Shown here: one piece after another, positions 45,214 through 56,499 of the stretch
Layout: the number at the start of each line of letters is the position of its first letter
Position numbering within the stretch: the first letter of the stretch is position 1
Assembly: GCA_963834705.1 (NCBI GenBank)
Contig: CAWICV010000013.1
Location: forward strand, 434,001-498,000
Source: RYN-230 sp963834705
Lineage (GTDB): Bacteria; Actinomycetota; Actinomycetes; Streptosporangiales; Streptosporangiaceae
Direction: 5' to 3'
Length of the DNA: 64,000 nt
Position numbers and translations under genes: made by a program
The notes under the pieces: model-generated
Told to the model about the DNA's origin: nothing
Databases searched by the model: none
Seen by the model: only the letters and a program-made list of their open reading frames with translations

Positions 45214-46278
45214 CTAACTCTGATCCTCGGTGGGTATGGCGTCCTCGGCGTGGCCGGCGGCGTGCGCTTGCGCCTCGGCCTGGGCGGCCGCACCGGCGCC
45301 GATCGCGGAGGGGATCGGCTCACCGGGCACGGCCGCCTCATCCAGCGCCGTCTTCAGCCGCTCGCGCAGTTCGCGGGCCACCTCCCACTGGCGCAGCGGC
45401 AGCGTCCGGGCTACCAGCCGCATCACGATCGCGTCGCTGGTCACCGACTCGACGCCCCAGACCTCCGGCTCTTCCATGATCACGTCATGCCAGCGCGGCT
45501 CCTGCCACAACTCGGTCGCGGTGTCCTTCATGGTTTCCCGGACCCGGGGGAGGTCCTGGTCGTAGGCGACCGGGAAGTCGATCACCGCGCGGGCCCAGCC
45601 CTGGGACTCGTTGCCGATCCGGTTGATGGTGCCGTTGCGCACGTGCCAGACCACACCGTTGACGTCGCGCAGCCGGGTCACCCGCAGGCTGACCGCCTCA
45701 ACCGTGCCGGTGGCGGCACCTGCGTCGATGACGTCGCCGACGCCGTACTGGTCCTCGAGCATCATGAAGATCCCGGACAGGTAGTCACGGACCAGGCTCT
45801 GCGCACCGAAGCCGATGGCCAGGCCGAGCACCCCGGCGCTGGCCAGCACCGGGGCCAGGTTCAGCCCGAGATCACCGGCGATGGTCACCGCGGCGATGCC
45901 GAAGATGAGCACCGACGCCGCATTGCCCAGCACCGACCCGAGGGCCTGGGCGCGCTGCCGCCGCCGCTCGCCCATCAGCACATGCGCCGGGTCGGTCTTG
46001 CCGTTGCCCGCCTCGGCCGCGTGCTTGGTGATCTTCCTGATCAGCCGCAGCGTGATCAGCCGGATCACGATGGCGACCAGCACCACCAGGATGATCTGTA
46101 GCAGCAGGGTGACCGGGCGGGCCAGCCACACGTTGACCAGCTGGGCGGCCGTCTGGCTGTGCGTCACATTCCAGGTGAGGCGGCAGGCGATGCCCGGATC
46201 CGCGCCGCAGGCGTCCCGGAGGGACTTGTCGGGGTGGGCGGCGAGGCCGAGCGCCGTGACGAGCGCTTGCGAGGTCAC
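45214..46278 (-). CDS. Mechanosensitive ion channel of the MscS family
   Basis: A protein of about 354 residues has three transmembrane helices, the last being the glycine/alanine pore helix (APVLASAGVLGLAIGFGAQS). This is followed by the MscS beta domain (GVGDVIDAGAATGTVEAVSL, RVTRLRDVNGVVWHVRNGTI). A low-complexity Ala/Glu tail ends the protein. GTG 46278 gives a short extracellular N-terminus; longer in-frame extensions add only unconserved sequence. It would open under membrane tension during osmotic downshock. Confidence 0.9.
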   Translation of the reverse strand: MTSQALVTALGLAAHPDKSLRDACGADPGIACRLTWNVTHSQTAAQLVNVWLARPVTLLLQIILVVLVAIVIRLITLRLIRKITKHAAEAGNGKTDPAHVLMGERRRQRAQALGSVLGNAASVLIFGIAAVTIAGDLGLNLAPVLASAGVLGLAIGFGAQSLVRDYLSGIFMMLEDQYGVGDVIDAGAATGTVEAVSLRVTRLRDVNGVVWHVRNGTINRIGNESQGWARAVIDFPVAYDQDLPRVRETMKDTATELWQEPRWHDVIMEEPEVWGVESVTSDAIVMRLVARTLPLRQWEVARELRERLKTALDEAAVPGEPIPSAIGAGAAAQAEAQAHAAGHAEDAIPTEDQS

Positions 46279-46744
46279 CGGGATAATCCTTTCGCGGATC
46301 GGCAGGGGCTGGGGCCAGGGGCCGACTCCCCATAGTGGCCGGCCCGCCCGGGTGACTTGGCCAGCTCGGAACAGCAGGTGGCGGGCGCCTGCGCCGGCCG
46401 GGTGCCGGTGAGCCTGGCGTGCCTGGTCAGGTGATTGGGATCCGTTGATCCGCCCACCCTTTGCCCGGCCAGCCGTACCTGGCCTAGTCAAACCTGCTCC
46501 AAGGGCGGTCCTGGGCTGTCATCCGGGCAGTTTTTTGAGATCAGTCAGCGCGATTGCCATGACGGAGCCAGGTAGACCGTGCAGTATGCAACGTGTAGAG
46601 AGAGAATTGCAGGTTCTACTTCGTAGTTAGTGCGCATAATTCGGATATTTCTCGAAATTGATCTACGGAGAGTAGTTACTTAATAGCTTTAACTGGAAAT
46701 CCGGGCCGGGCGGTCGCGGGGGCGCGCCCAGAGGAGGGATGAGG
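46279..46744. other. Divergent intergenic region, AT-rich near the regulator gene
   Basis: No gene is supported in these 466 bases. About 46530-46700 is markedly AT-rich for this genome and is likely to hold the promoter(s) of the XRE/TPR regulator; no clear box pair could be assigned. GAGGAGGG at 46731-46738 is its ribosome-binding site. Confidence 0.45.
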
Positions 46745-48514
46745 ATGGGAGCACGACGCGCCCAGTCAGTCGCTGAGCTTAGAGACACGCGACGCATGGT
46801 GCCCGGTGGCGAAATCCGTCCTGGCGCCGAGGCGGACGCCGACGCCGACGGCGACGGCGCGGCGGGACCCGTTACCGGGGCAGCACGCCAGGAAGTCTTC
46901 ATGGCCCGGGGCATCCGGGCGCAGTGCCTGGCTGACGGGCTCCCGCCCGCCGAGATCGCGCTCGCCATCCACGAGCGCTGTGCGCCCACGTTCGGCACCA
47001 CGCTGATCCGGGCCCACCGGCTCGCGCTGGGTATCGCGCTGGCCGATGTGGTCGCCCAGGTCCGGGCCAGATACGTGACCGAAGGGCGGCTGCCGCCCCG
47101 GTTCAGTGAGACGCTGCTGTCGTCGTACGAGAGCGGGCAGAAGCGGCCGGGGCCGGAGTACCTGCACTATCTCTGCAACGTGTACCAGGCCGAGCCGGCC
47201 GATCTCGGCTACCCCGGGCAGTGCCTGTGCGGCCGGACGCACCGCGCGCCGGCCGCAATGCCGGCCGCCGCCGGGACCGGGCCCGGCCCGGCGCCGGCCG
47301 GGCCCGTACCGCCGCCGGGCGGCCCCGCGCCGCCGCACGACGCGGCCGGGGCGGCCGCGGGCGCGGGCCAGGCCGGCCAGCCGGCCGGGGTGGCCATGCC
47401 GGTGCCGGAGTCCAGCCCGGGCGAGGCGGACGACGACCTGGTCCGGCGGAACCTGCTCCGGCTGATGGCCGATCCCGGCGCCGAGGCCGAGGGGCGCTTC
47501 TTCGGCGCGGCCGAGCGGATCCGGCGGCGGCTGGACGACGCGCTGCTCGGGGCCACCGTGTCGGTCACCATGCTGGATCACTGGGAGGAGATGGCCGCCG
47601 AGTACGGCCGGCTGTACATGACGGTCCCGCCGATGCGGCTGCTCTGCGACGTGCTGCTCGACCTCGGCGACGTGCGCCGGATGTGTGAGCAGCGCCAGCC
47701 GCTGGAGTTCGTGGAGCGGCTCTGCCAGCTGGCCGCCCGGCTGGCCGGGCTGGCTGGCATGACCATGATCGACGTGGGCGACCAGCGGCTGGCCCGGTCC
47801 TTCTTCAACACCGCGCGGACGGCGGCCGACGAGACCGGCGACCGGCAGCTCCGGGCCTGGGTCGCGGTGCGCGAGGCGCTGGTCCCGCTGTACTACGGCG
47901 ACCCGTCGCAGGCCGCCACGGCCGCCCGGGCCAGCGCCGACCTGGCCGGGCAGCGGCCCTGCGTGGCCAGTGCGATGGCGCCCATCGTGGAGGCACGGGC
48001 CCGGGCCTGGCTGGCCCGGGCCCGGGGCAAGAGCGGGCCAGGCCGGCCCGCGGCCGGCGGCGCCGGTGGTGTGGCCGCCAGCGCGGTGTCCCGGGTCAAC
48101 GCGGCCCTGGAACAGGCCCAGCAGGCACTGGACGGGCTGCCTGCCGAGGAACGCCGCGGCACCGCGTTCGGATACACCGAACGCCAGCTGCTGTTCCACT
48201 CCGGCGACGCGCTGGTCACCCTGGGCGACTACCGGGGCGCGGACGACGCGTTCGGGCAGGCCCTGCGGCTGTACTCACCGGCCGAATTCCTGGACCGGTC
48301 GCTGGTCATGCTGGGCCAGGCCCGGTGCCGCCTGTCCGCCGGTGAGCCGGAGGAGGCGCTGCGGCTGAGCCGGGACACCCTGGCCCGGCTGCCCAGCCAG
48401 CACCGGCCCGGGCTGGTGCTGCGGGCCGCCTACTCGCTGGGCGAGACGGTGGCGGCTCAGCATGGCGACTTCCCGGCCATGCGCGACTACCGGGAGGCGC
48501 TGGCCGGCGCCTGA
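46745..48514 (+). CDS. XRE-type HTH regulator with long TPR-like C-terminus
   Basis: This is a protein of about 589 residues. After a polar leader there is an HTH region (IRAHRLALGIALADVVAQVR ... LLSSYESGQKRPGPEYLHYL), then CLCGRTHR, a Pro/Ala linker, and a helical C-terminal half (residues about 240-589) with TPR-like repeats such as FNTARTAADETGDRQLRAWV. It is the intact counterpart of the broken AICE regulator at 1925-3224. ATG 46745 is preferred, 6 bases after GAGGAGGG; ATG 46739 touches it. Its target is unknown. Confidence 0.82.
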   Translation: MGARRAQSVAELRDTRRMVPGGEIRPGAEADADADGDGAAGPVTGAARQEVFMARGIRAQCLADGLPPAEIALAIHERCAPTFGTTLIRAHRLALGIALADVVAQVRARYVTEGRLPPRFSETLLSSYESGQKRPGPEYLHYLCNVYQAEPADLGYPGQCLCGRTHRAPAAMPAAAGTGPGPAPAGPVPPPGGPAPPHDAAGAAAGAGQAGQPAGVAMPVPESSPGEADDDLVRRNLLRLMADPGAEAEGRFFGAAERIRRRLDDALLGATVSVTMLDHWEEMAAEYGRLYMTVPPMRLLCDVLLDLGDVRRMCEQRQPLEFVERLCQLAARLAGLAGMTMIDVGDQRLARSFFNTARTAADETGDRQLRAWVAVREALVPLYYGDPSQAATAARASADLAGQRPCVASAMAPIVEARARAWLARARGKSGPGRPAAGGAGGVAASAVSRVNAALEQAQQALDGLPAEERRGTAFGYTERQLLFHSGDALVTLGDYRGADDAFGQALRLYSPAEFLDRSLVMLGQARCRLSAGEPEEALRLSRDTLARLPSQHRPGLVLRAAYSLGETVAAQHGDFPAMRDYREALAGA

Positions 48515-48557
48515 GGCCGGGGTAAGTCCTTCACCAGTGGAGGCCGGGGTAGGTCCT

Positions 48558-48574
<17 letters not shown>
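48514..48574. repeat. 27-bp tandem duplication at convergent gene ends
   Basis: Two units (48514-48540, 48541-48567) and a partial third differ at one base. The unit includes the last codons and stop of the peptidase gene, so the 3' end of that gene was duplicated. Confidence 0.75.
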
Positions 48575-50717
<2,143 letters not shown>

Positions 50718-50922
50718 GAGCCGCACTCTAAGCGATCGCCGCGGCGGCCCCAGCCGGTGCGTCCGCGTCATCCAGACGGTCTCCGTTCACCAGTCTTTTT
50801 ACCTGGCACGCCTGCCGACGTTATGGCTAGCCGGGGCCGGCCGGTTAGGCTGTCCTTGGCCACGGCACTCTGTGCTTATCTGGCACACGGTGCTCGCCTA
50901 CCGCATCAGGCAGGAGGCGCGT

Positions 50923-51435
50923 GTGCGACGGGTGCTGCTGCTCAACGTGACGTATGAGCCGCTGACCACGGTCGGCCTGCACCGCGCCGTGTGCCTGGTG
51001 CTCGGTGAGAAAGCCGAAGTCGTGCATGACGATTCGGAGGGTGCCTTGTTGCGCTCCTCCTCGATGGTCATCGTCACGCCCTCGGTGATCAGATTGCGCC
51101 GTTATGTGCGGGTTCCGCGCCGCAGCCGGGTGCCGCTGACCCGGGGCGCGCTGATGCGCCGGGACAACTACCTGTGCGCCTACTGCGGCCGGAAGGCCGA
51201 GACCATCGACCACGTCATCCCGCGCAGCCGCGGCGGCGCGCACGCCTGGGAGAACTGCGTCGCCTCCTGCATGCGGTGCAACCACACCAAGGCCGACCGG
51301 CTGATCGCGGAACTCGGCTGGACGATGAACCGGGTGCCGGTCGCACCGCGCGGTGCGCACTGGCGGCTGATCGGCGCGGCCCACGACGGCGATCCGCAGT
51401 GGGCGGCCTACCTGCCGGAGTCCACCGCCGCCTGA
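50923..51435 (+). CDS. HNH endonuclease domain protein
   Basis: This 170-residue protein begins RRVLLLNVTYEPLTTVGLHR and contains the HNH fold. It has zinc cysteines (CAYCG ... CMRCN), the catalytic DHVIPRSRGG and a WENCVASC stretch. It belongs to the widely conserved actinobacterial stand-alone HNH family, whose biological role is unclear. GTG 50923 lies 5 bases after CAGGAGG (50911-50917), which rules out the longer in-frame start at 50695. Confidence 0.88.
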   Translation: MRRVLLLNVTYEPLTTVGLHRAVCLVLGEKAEVVHDDSEGALLRSSSMVIVTPSVIRLRRYVRVPRRSRVPLTRGALMRRDNYLCAYCGRKAETIDHVIPRSRGGAHAWENCVASCMRCNHTKADRLIAELGWTMNRVPVAPRGAHWRLIGAAHDGDPQWAAYLPESTAA

Positions 51436-51471
51436 CCGCCGGACCGCAGGCCCGGCTGCGGCGCGCGCCGA

Positions 51472-52266
51472 TCAGCCGGGCTCTGGCGTTCGGTAGCTGG
51501 TTCTTCGCCGTGAGGTCACCACGCGCTCCCCGTCCGGGGTGGTCAGCACGTGCAGCCCGGCGCCGAAGGGTCCGGTCAGCACCTCATCGCGGAGCACGCT
51601 GGCTGGGGCGCCGGCCGCCGCGGCCCGGCCGCCGTCCAGCAGCAGCAGCCGGTCGGCGAACTGCCCGGCCAGGGTGAGGTCGTGCACCACCGACAGCACG
51701 GTCAGCGTCTGCTCCCGGCGCAGCTCGTCGACCAGTTCCAGGGCGGCCACCCGGCGGCCGAGGTCCAGCGCGCTGGTCGGCTCGTCGAGCAGCAGCACCG
51801 GGGCCTGCTGGGCCAGCGCCCGGGCCAGCACCACGCGCTGCAGTTCGCCGCCGGACAGCGTGCCGAGCGGCCGGGCGGCCATCGGGGCCAGCCCCATCCG
51901 GTCCAGCAGCCCGGCGCAGATGTCCCGGTCGGCCGGGGTCTCCATCCGCAGGTAGCCGATGTGCGGGGTCCGGCCGAGCAGCACGTAGTCGGCCACGCTC
52001 ATCTCCGGCGGCAGCTCGGGCAGTTGCGGGACGTAGGCCAGCCGCCGCGCCAGCGCCCGGCGGCGCAGCCCGGCCGCGGGCTGCCCGGCGATGCCGATCG
52101 AGCCCTGGTACCGGACCAGGTGCGCCGCCGCCCGGAGCAGCGTGGTCTTGCCCGCCCCGTTCGGCCCGATGACGCCGAGCCATTCCCCGGACTCGACCTT
52201 CTCGCTGATCCCGGCCAGCGCCACCGCATCGCCGTACCGCACCGTCACCTGGTCAAAGACGATCAC
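51472..52266 (-). CDS. btuD: ABC transporter ATPase for corrinoid/iron-type uptake (BtuD-like)
   Basis: This 264-residue ATPase has Walker A GPNGAGKTTLL, signature LSGGELQRVVLARAL and Walker B VLLLDEPTSALDL. It energises import through the FecCD-type permease. The GTG start at 52266 overlaps the permease stop by 4 bases. A cobalamin riboswitch upstream of the operon points to vitamin B12 as the cargo. Confidence 0.88.
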   Translation of the reverse strand: MIVFDQVTVRYGDAVALAGISEKVESGEWLGVIGPNGAGKTTLLRAAAHLVRYQGSIGIAGQPAAGLRRRALARRLAYVPQLPELPPEMSVADYVLLGRTPHIGYLRMETPADRDICAGLLDRMGLAPMAARPLGTLSGGELQRVVLARALAQQAPVLLLDEPTSALDLGRRVAALELVDELRREQTLTVLSVVHDLTLAGQFADRLLLLDGGRAAAAGAPASVLRDEVLTGPFGAGLHVLTTPDGERVVTSRRRTSYRTPEPG

Positions 52267-53369
52267 GACAGGTCCTGCCTGGCCCGGCGGGAACTGAGCA
52301 CGACGAGGAAGAAGGGCGCGCCGGCCAGGGCGGTGATCACGCCGATCGGCACCTCGGCGGGTGACGCCGCGGTGCGCGCCGCGATGTCGGCCAGCACCAG
52401 GAACGCCGCCCCGCCGATCATCGACACCGGGAGCACGATCCGGTAGCTGGGGCCGGCGGTCAGCCGCACGGTGTGCGGGACGATGATGCCGACGAAGCCG
52501 ATCAGCCCGCTCACCGACACCGCGGCCGCGGTGCCCAGGGTGGCCGCGATGACCACGGTGAGCCGCACCCGGGCGATGTCCACGCCCAGCGTGCTGGCCT
52601 CGGTCTCGCCGACCCGGAGCACATCCAGCAGCCGCCGGTGGGCGAGCAGGATCCCGGCCGAGACGATCACGTACGGCAGGATCAGCAGCACGTCGGTCCA
52701 GGTGGCCAGCGACAGCCCGCCCAGGATCCAGCTGTACACCTGCTGCAGCGTCTGGTAGTGCTGCTGCTGCAGGTAGGTCTGCACCGCGGTGAGCAGCGCG
52801 GCCACCGCCACCCCGGCCAGCACGATGGACGCGGCCGCGCCCACCGAGCCGGGGCCGCGGCCCACCCGGGTACCGGCGCCCAGCACGTAGGTGACCGCGA
52901 CGGCGGACGCCGCGCCGAGGAAGGCGGCGGGCGGCAGCAGCTCCGGGCTGCCGCCCGCGATGATCACTATGGTGGCGCCGAGGCCGCCGCCGGCCGCCAC
53001 CCCGAGCAGGTACGGATCGGCCAGCGGGTTGCGGAACACCCCCTGGTAAGCCGCGCCGCCGCCGGCCAGCATGGCGCCGACCAGCGCGCCGAGCAGGACC
53101 CGGGGCAGCCGGAGCTGCCAGACGATGCCGGCGTCGATGGCCGGCACGCCGAGCGCCGGGTGCCACGGCAGCAGCTCGGTGAGCAGCGCACGGACCACGA
53201 TCGGCAGGGACAGGCCGGCCGGGCCGATGGCCACCCCGGCCAGCAGGGCGGCGATCAGCACGACGGTGGCCACCGCGATCGCGCGCCCGGCCCGGACCCG
53301 GGGCAGCGTGGCCAGCACGGCCGGCTTTCTGCCCCGGCCCGGCGCGGCCTTGCGCGCCGCCAGTCTCAC
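52263..53369 (-). CDS. btuC: FecCD/BtuC-type ABC permease
   Basis: This 368-residue protein has about ten transmembrane helices. The family pattern includes RLPRVLLGALVGAMLAGGGA, YQGVFRNPLADPYLLGVAAG and GLIGFVGIIVPHTVRL. It forms the channel for the B12-type importer. It sits between the binding-protein gene (30 bases upstream) and the ATPase gene (4-base overlap). Confidence 0.9.
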   Translation of the reverse strand: MRLAARKAAPGRGRKPAVLATLPRVRAGRAIAVATVVLIAALLAGVAIGPAGLSLPIVVRALLTELLPWHPALGVPAIDAGIVWQLRLPRVLLGALVGAMLAGGGAAYQGVFRNPLADPYLLGVAAGGGLGATIVIIAGGSPELLPPAAFLGAASAVAVTYVLGAGTRVGRGPGSVGAAASIVLAGVAVAALLTAVQTYLQQQHYQTLQQVYSWILGGLSLATWTDVLLILPYVIVSAGILLAHRRLLDVLRVGETEASTLGVDIARVRLTVVIAATLGTAAAVSVSGLIGFVGIIVPHTVRLTAGPSYRIVLPVSMIGGAAFLVLADIAARTAASPAEVPIGVITALAGAPFFLVVLSSRRARQDLS

Positions 53370-53399
53370 CGGTCCACCAGCCTCACCGGGCCACCAGCC

Positions 53400-54380
53400 T
53401 CACCGGGCCGAGTCCCGGGCCATGGCGGTCTCCACGGTGCCCAGCAGGTCGGTGACCCGCGGCCCCCAGCGCGACGCGATGTCGTCGTTCAGCCCGATGA
53501 CGTGGCCCGCTTTGACCGCGGTCAGCGCCGACCAGCCGGGCCGCTTGGCCACCGTGGCCGCGTCCTGATGGCAGCAGATGGTGTCAGCCAGGATGATGTA
53601 GTCCGGGTTCGCCTTCAGGATGTACTCCGCGGACAGCTGCGGGTAGCCGCCCGAGCTGGCCGCGCCCTTGGCCTGGTCCGCGATGCTCTTCATGCCGAGC
53701 AGGCCGAGCAGCTGGCCGACGAACGTGCCCGAGGTGACCGAGTAGTACGTCTGATCCAGTTCGTAGTAGTAGGTGACCGGCCTGGCGTGGTGCGGCGCGG
53801 CCGCGACGATCTGGCGCAGCTGGCCGCGGATCCGGGCCACTTCCTGTTCGGCCTGGGCCAGGTGCCCGGTGGCCCGGCCCAGCTCGCCGAACTCGGCGTA
53901 CTCACCGGCCAGGTTGGCCGGCGCGGACAGGTCGAGCACCGGGATGGAGAACGCGGCCAGCTTCTTGGTCAGCTGCCCGGTGTCGCCGGACTCGATCACC
54001 AGGTCCGGCTTTTCCGCGACGATCGCCTCCACGTTCGGCTGGAACGCGGACAGCTTGGTGCGCGGTGCCTGCGGCGGGTAGTCGGACAGCGAGTCGACCG
54101 CCTTCACCTGGCCGCCCGCGCCGATCGCGTACAGCATCTCGGTGCCGGTGGGGGACAGCGACACGATCGCCGTCGGCCGGCCTGGCACCCGGACCGTGCC
54201 GTTGGCCGCCTTGACCGAGACCGGGAACGCGCCGCCCGCGCTGCTTGCCGCGCTGCTCGCGGTGCCGCTCGCGGTGCCCGCCGAACCGGAGTTGCTGGCC
54301 TGCGTGCTGCCGCACCCGGCGGCCAGCGCGGCCAGGGCCAGGACGAGGGCAGGGGGGGCCAGCCGGGTAGGAATCCGCAT
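53400..54380 (-). CDS. btuF: Corrinoid-binding lipoprotein of ABC importer (BtuF-like)
   Basis: A protein of about 326 residues has a lipoprotein signal (LVLALAALAAGCGSTQ, lipobox Cys), a Ser/Gly linker and the class III binding-protein fold (TAIVSLSPTGTEMLYAIGAG ... YPQLSAEYILKANPDYIILA). ATG 54380 is the better start: GGAGG at 54387-54391 leaves 6 bases to it but none to ATG 54386. Control by the upstream cobalamin riboswitch supports a B12 ligand. Confidence 0.88.
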   Translation of the reverse strand: MRIPTRLAPPALVLALAALAAGCGSTQASNSGSAGTASGTASSAASSAGGAFPVSVKAANGTVRVPGRPTAIVSLSPTGTEMLYAIGAGGQVKAVDSLSDYPPQAPRTKLSAFQPNVEAIVAEKPDLVIESGDTGQLTKKLAAFSIPVLDLSAPANLAGEYAEFGELGRATGHLAQAEQEVARIRGQLRQIVAAAPHHARPVTYYYELDQTYYSVTSGTFVGQLLGLLGMKSIADQAKGAASSGGYPQLSAEYILKANPDYIILADTICCHQDAATVAKRPGWSALTAVKAGHVIGLNDDIASRWGPRVTDLLGTVETAMARDSAR

Positions 54381-54422
54381 GATCATCCTCCGTCAGCCTG
54401 GAGGACGAAGTGCGCCCGCTGC

Positions 54423-54600
54423 GGTGCCGCGGGACCCGGCACCGGAACGAACCGCCCTTCCTCCGAGGACAGTTACGTTGGCCTGGGCCAGGCGTCCGGG
54501 CTCGTCCCCGGGCAGGGGCATCACCGTTGCGGGACAGCGCCGGAATCACACCGGCTTCGCTGGGCTCCACGCCATCCCGGGCTCCCCGGGACACGGGTAC
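54423..54600 (-). promoter_or_regulatory. Cobalamin riboswitch
   Basis: The minus strand carries the conserved core. AGCCGGTGTGATTCCGGC (about 54546-54563) is followed by GCTGTCCCGCAACGGTGATG (about 54519-54538) and a distal AGCCCGGACGCCTGGCC (about 54487-54503), matching B12-element landmarks. A 6-bp hairpin (54423-54428 with 54438-54443) may be part of the expression platform. Bound adenosylcobalamin would turn off btuFCD. Confidence 0.88.
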
Positions 54601-54746
54601 CTTACCGCAGCGTGGACCGGGCCCAGTGGGCACAGCGGCTACGGGAACGAGCTTGGCCGGCCGTAGGCTATGGCCAGTTGCCTGGACCGCGGACACCAGC
54701 GGCGCGGGCAGCCTGGCAATAGTCCGGCGATCCTGGACGGAGTCCT

Positions 54747-55796
54747 ATGGTGACGCAGCACGATGGCGGCCTGGTCGTACCCGAGGATGGGTTCTGGCCG
54801 GCCCCGGAGATCCCGCAGCCGAACATCTACCCGATGGAGTGGCGGGTCGAGACCGAGAAGCTGGCCGCGATCTACGAAAAGTCGAAGGCCATGCTGTGGA
54901 ACCCGGCCGACCTGCCCTGGGACGGGCTGCGCGCCGAGGACTTCACCGCCGAGCAGCGGCTCGGCATCATGTACTGGTTCGCCGTGCTGGCCAACTTCGA
55001 CGCCTCCGGGCCCGCGGTGTTCGCCCGGGCCACCATCCACGCGTTCGAGCAGCACGAGGAGGACCCGGTCCGCAAGTGCTTCTTCTCGATCACCCGGGAC
55101 GAGATGAACCACGAGGAGTGCTGCCAGCGGACCATCGCCAGGCTGTGGCCCGGCGGCCCGCTCGACTGGCAGCCGCGGACCACGCTGGAGCGCGCCGCGC
55201 ACAACAACATCGGCTGGCTGTACCACAACGGCGGCCGGTACTGGACCGGCTACACCAAGGCGGTCGGCAAGTACTCGCTGGCCGTCCTGTTCACCAGCTT
55301 CATGATGGGCGAGATGGCCGCGTCCACCCTGTTCCGCGGGATGGCCACGGGCACCACCCACCCGGTGTTCTCGGAGATGTTCCACCGCATCGGCCGGGAC
55401 GAGTCACGGCACCTGCAGATCTGCATGACGATCCTGGACAACGAGTGGCCGGGGCTCACCGACGACCTGAAGAGCCTGATCACCCGGCAGCTCCGGGCCG
55501 GCTTCGTGTTCCTGTCCATGATCTTGTGGGAGCCGCCGGGCGGCGCAAGCGGCTTCTGGGAACTGCCGCCCTACTTCCTGCCCAACCACCGGGTGCTGAT
55601 GGCCCACGCCCGGGAGGCCGGGCTGGGCGTGCTCAGCTACGAGGAGCAGGCGGAGAACTGGCGGGTGGCGATGGCCCGGGTGCGCGCCATCGTGACCCGG
55701 TGGGGGATCGAGTTCCCGGCCATCCCGGAACTGGACATCGAGGGCGTGGACGTGGCCGACGACATCAACCCGGACGACATCATCCCCGTGTTCTAG
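54747..55796 (+). CDS. Ferritin-like/R2-like di-iron protein
   Basis: This 349-residue helical protein has two ExxH metal-binding motifs (RDEMNHEECC at about residue 117 and GRDESRHLQIC at about 217) plus Glu residues in AFEQHEEDP and MMGEMAAST. This is the ligand set of a carboxylate-bridged di-iron site, as in R2 subunits, acyl-ACP desaturases and N-oxygenases. Substrate and partner are unknown; no ferredoxin or RNR large subunit is adjacent. It begins 366 bases from btuF in the opposite direction. Confidence 0.7.
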   Translation: MVTQHDGGLVVPEDGFWPAPEIPQPNIYPMEWRVETEKLAAIYEKSKAMLWNPADLPWDGLRAEDFTAEQRLGIMYWFAVLANFDASGPAVFARATIHAFEQHEEDPVRKCFFSITRDEMNHEECCQRTIARLWPGGPLDWQPRTTLERAAHNNIGWLYHNGGRYWTGYTKAVGKYSLAVLFTSFMMGEMAASTLFRGMATGTTHPVFSEMFHRIGRDESRHLQICMTILDNEWPGLTDDLKSLITRQLRAGFVFLSMILWEPPGGASGFWELPPYFLPNHRVLMAHAREAGLGVLSYEEQAENWRVAMARVRAIVTRWGIEFPAIPELDIEGVDVADDINPDDIIPVF

Positions 55797-55878
55797 AGCG
55801 CAGTGTTCTAGAGCGCGGTGTTTTAGCCAGGACATTCCCGTAACGGTTGCCGGAACGGTCGGGGTCAAAGCTGGCCCC

Positions 55879-56337
55879 ATGACAGCAAAGACGGAGCAAC
55901 CGCCGGCCACCGGCCGGCCGCTCAGCGGGCTGCGCCGCGGCGCGGACCTGGCCTACGGATACCTGGCCGCGTTTTTCGTGCTCGGCGTGCTGTTCCAGGT
56001 GTACCTGGCCGGGGTGGGCGTGTTCGGCATCAACGCGCGGAAAGTGGCCAACGCGAGCAGCCTCGACCCGCACCGGGCCTGGGGCAGCGTGCTGATGCTG
56101 CTGGCCATCATCCTGCTCGTCCTGGCCCTGGCCGCCTGGCGGTCGGCGGCCGTCGTGCTGAGCACGCTGCTGCTGGCCGTGCTGGTCACGGTGGCTCAGG
56201 TCGGGCTGGCCGCGGCGGGCGACAGCAACAAATGGCTGGGCGGCGCGCACGCGCTGGACGGCATGATCATCCTGCTGCTCTCGCTGTGGCTGGCCATCGG
56301 CGCATGGCGACGGCGATCACGCAGCAAAGAATCTTGA
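55879..56337 (+). CDS. DUF6220-like four-helix membrane protein
   Basis: This 152-residue protein has four hydrophobic helices (AYGYLAAFFVLGVLFQVYLA, WGSVLMLLAIILLVLALAAW, VVLSTLLLAVLVTVAQVGLA, LDGMIILLLSLWLAIGAW) with a His in HRAWG and HALDG positions. This is the pattern of the DUF6220 family. Function is unknown. Confidence 0.65.
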   Translation: MTAKTEQPPATGRPLSGLRRGADLAYGYLAAFFVLGVLFQVYLAGVGVFGINARKVANASSLDPHRAWGSVLMLLAIILLVLALAAWRSAAVVLSTLLLAVLVTVAQVGLAAAGDSNKWLGGAHALDGMIILLLSLWLAIGAWRRRSRSKES

Positions 56338-56499
56338 TAACCCTGCGTAACGCCAGTGCCTGCTCAGCCGATAGCCAGATAGACGCGGTTGACGTGGGTA
56401 CCCCCGAGCTCACGTCACCGCGTCTTTAGCATGCTCGCCGGGTAGCCAGCCGGGTAGCCAGGTGGCCCTGGCGCGGCCCGGCCCGGTAGCGTTCGGTTC

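Noticed and set aside
52473..54722. 749-codon plus-strand ORF opposite btuC/btuF
   Set aside because: It runs antisense to clear transporter genes and the riboswitch; composition is shadow-like.
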